Positions 13,638-14,833 of a DNA stretch of 14,833 bases are shown here, piece after piece. Under the pieces are notes generated by a model. The model did no database searches, was not told the origin of the DNA, and saw only the letters and a program-made list of their open reading frames with translations. The position numbers and the translations under genes were made by a program. Source of the DNA: Comamonas sp. (GTDB taxonomy: Bacteria; Pseudomonadota; Gammaproteobacteria; Burkholderiales; Burkholderiaceae_C); the NCBI GenBank assembly GCA_019236485.1, contig JAFAIY010000490.1, positions 1-14,833 on the forward strand. The letters run 5' to 3'. How positions within the stretch are numbered: the stretch's first letter is position 1; each line of letters starts with the position of its first letter.

Positions 13638-14833
13638 ATGCTCTTGCCCACATGTCAAGCCTTGACCCTGACCTGCGCCACGGCCATCGCCTCGATCCTG
13701 AGCGCATACGCCGCCACGCCAGCCAGCAGCAACTCCGTCGTCGTCCAGGCGAGCCCTGATTTCCCTGTAGCCGCCCCCGAAGCTGTGGGCGTGGACTCAC
13801 GCCCGCTGGTTCAGCTGTCCGAGATGATCCGCAAGGAAAACCTCGACGTGCGCAGCTTTCTCGTCGTCAAGGACGGCAAGCTGATCTTTGAACGCTACAG
13901 CAAGGGCCTGACGCGCGACCACAACTACGAGCTGTACTCCATCACCAAGAACGTGACGGCTCTGGCCGCCGGTGTGCTGGTGGACGAAGGCCGCAGCAAG
14001 CTCGACGAGAAAGTGGCGCCCATCCTGACCAAGGCGCGACCCGACCTCAAAGAGGCCTTCGCCGACAAGCAGGCCATCGAGCTACGCCATGTGATGTCCA
14101 TGTCCACGGGCCTGGTCTACAACTTCAAACCCACCGACGACCCCATCTACTACGGCGCGCCCGACCGCCTGAAGCTCGCCGCCGGCACCATGCCCAAGGT
14201 CGCGCCCGGCACGGCCTTCGACTACACCGACGTCAACCCCATCCTGGCCAGCGCCACCCTGGGCGCCGACGCCGGCATGCCCTTGCAGAACTTTGCGGAA
14301 GAAAAGCTCTTCAAGCCCATGGGCATGACGCATTACGCCTGGGAGCGCGCCGATGCCAAGGGCCTGGTTTCCTCCGGCTGGGGCCTGCGCCTGCGCGCCG
14401 TGGACATGGCCAAGCTCGGCCAGCTGGTGCTGTCCGGCGGCCGCTGGGACGGCAAGCAGATCGTCTCTCAGGCCTGGGTCCGCACCATGACCTCCCCCAC
14501 CTCTGCGCCCTGGTATGGCTATTACTGGTGGATCAACGACATCGTCGCCACCGAGCCCGAAACCCACGCCATGGGCTTCAAGGGCCAGTTCATCGTGGTC
14601 CTGCCCGAGCGCAATGCCGTGGTGGTCATGACCAGCATGCTGCCCATCGAAGGCGGCCTGCGCGAATCCCGGAACGTGCTGGCCATCCGGCGCATGGTCA
14701 ATGAATATGTGCTGCCCGCCCTGAGCAATCACGCACATGCCCAACCCACACCCGCCAGCCGCAAGGCGCTGGCGCGCGAACTTGAACTCGCATCACAACA
14801 CCAGGGAAAGTCCGGAGCACCGGCCGACCCCAC
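13638..14833 (+). CDS. Secreted serine hydrolase, beta-lactamase (class C/NylB-like) family, 3' end missing
   Basis: The frame is open to the window end (398 codons seen, no stop), so the gene is truncated by the window. Residues 1-25 look like a signal peptide (TLTCATAIASILSAYAA), predicting a periplasmic protein. The SxxK catalytic pair is Ser101-Ile-Thr-Lys104 (ELYSITKNVTAL). The second motif is Tyr196 with Asn200 (FDYTDVN). The third, normally KTG or HxG, is GFKGQ at 313-317, followed by FIVVLPERNAVVVMTS. Relatives include esterases, 6-aminohexanoate-dimer hydrolase and D-aminopeptidases. A penicillin-degrading role is unlikely given the context. I chose ATG 13638 because GGAG at 13628-13631 is well placed; ATG 13626 is the alternative. 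It follows the MFS gene by 42 bp and may supply the acid the transporter imports. The visible C-terminal tail after about 365 is low-complexity and hydrophilic. Confidence 0.85.
   Translation, partial: MLLPTCQALTLTCATAIASILSAYAATPASSNSVVVQASPDFPVAAPEAVGVDSRPLVQLSEMIRKENLDVRSFLVVKDGKLIFERYSKGLTRDHNYELYSITKNVTALAAGVLVDEGRSKLDEKVAPILTKARPDLKEAFADKQAIELRHVMSMSTGLVYNFKPTDDPIYYGAPDRLKLAAGTMPKVAPGTAFDYTDVNPILASATLGADAGMPLQNFAEEKLFKPMGMTHYAWERADAKGLVSSGWGLRLRAVDMAKLGQLVLSGGRWDGKQIVSQAWVRTMTSPTSAPWYGYYWWINDIVATEPETHAMGFKGQFIVVLPERNAVVVMTSMLPIEGGLRESRNVLAIRRMVNEYVLPALSNHAHAQPTPASRKALARELELASQHQGKSGAPADP

Noticed and set aside
14082..14744. A 220-codon minus-strand frame rich in Gly and His
   Set aside because: It is antisense to the serine hydrolase, whose SxxK and later motifs are clear; the composition is typical of a GC-driven shadow frame.

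Overview
The window is bacterial, gene-dense and moderately to highly GC-rich. It looks like a betaproteobacterium of the Comamonadaceae, most likely Comamonas or a close relative. I infer this from the combination of a tripartite tricarboxylate (TTT/Bug) solute-binding protein, BKACE/DUF849, FAH-family and AMDase/maleate-isomerase-family enzymes, and an ACS-type MFS transporter. No rRNA, tRNA, CRISPR array or intact mobile element is visible.

Positions 1-1565 are an edge or accessory zone. They hold the first 40 codons of a hemerythrin-like gene (minus strand), a GNAT acetyltransferase (minus) flanked by a 16-bp near-perfect direct repeat, and about 680 bp without an intact gene that may contain a scrap of an IS3-type transposase. 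A perfect 25-bp palindrome then sits just before the first catabolic operon.

Positions 1566-7980 form catabolic cluster 1. A plus-strand pair encodes a 3-hydroxyacyl-CoA-dehydrogenase-fold enzyme (TTG start) and a beta-keto acid cleavage enzyme (BKACE). It converges, with only 7 bp between stop codons, on a minus-strand pair encoding an IlvD/Edd [2Fe-2S] dehydratase of the sugar-acid type and an FCD-type GntR regulator. Divergent from the dehydratase, across a 114-bp region rich in AT palindromes, are a TTT substrate-binding protein and a LysR regulator. I read this as an uptake and degradation module for an unidentified hydroxylated carboxylate: the binding protein captures it, the dehydratase and the dehydrogenase act on hydroxy acids, BKACE splits a beta-keto acid with acetyl-CoA, and two regulators control the module. 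The substrate cannot be deduced from sequence.

Positions 8041-10373 hold a minus-strand chemoreceptor with a periplasmic dCache-like sensor, then about 480 bp without an intact gene. That gap contains a clearly recognisable wreck of a DUF1232/YkvA-family membrane protein gene.

Positions 10374-14833 form catabolic cluster 2. A minus-strand pair (FAH-family hydrolase/isomerase and an AMDase-like member of the Asp/Glu racemase superfamily) diverges from a plus-strand pair (ACS-family MFS transporter and a secreted SxxK serine hydrolase whose gene runs off the window end). The 281-bp divergent region carries two operator-like inverted repeats sharing TGTTGACA. The layout suggests a periplasmic hydrolase that releases an acid, import by the MFS protein, and cytoplasmic processing by the isomerase/decarboxylase-like and FAH enzymes; the substrate is again unknown. 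The MFS and serine hydrolase genes look visibly more GC-rich than cluster 1.
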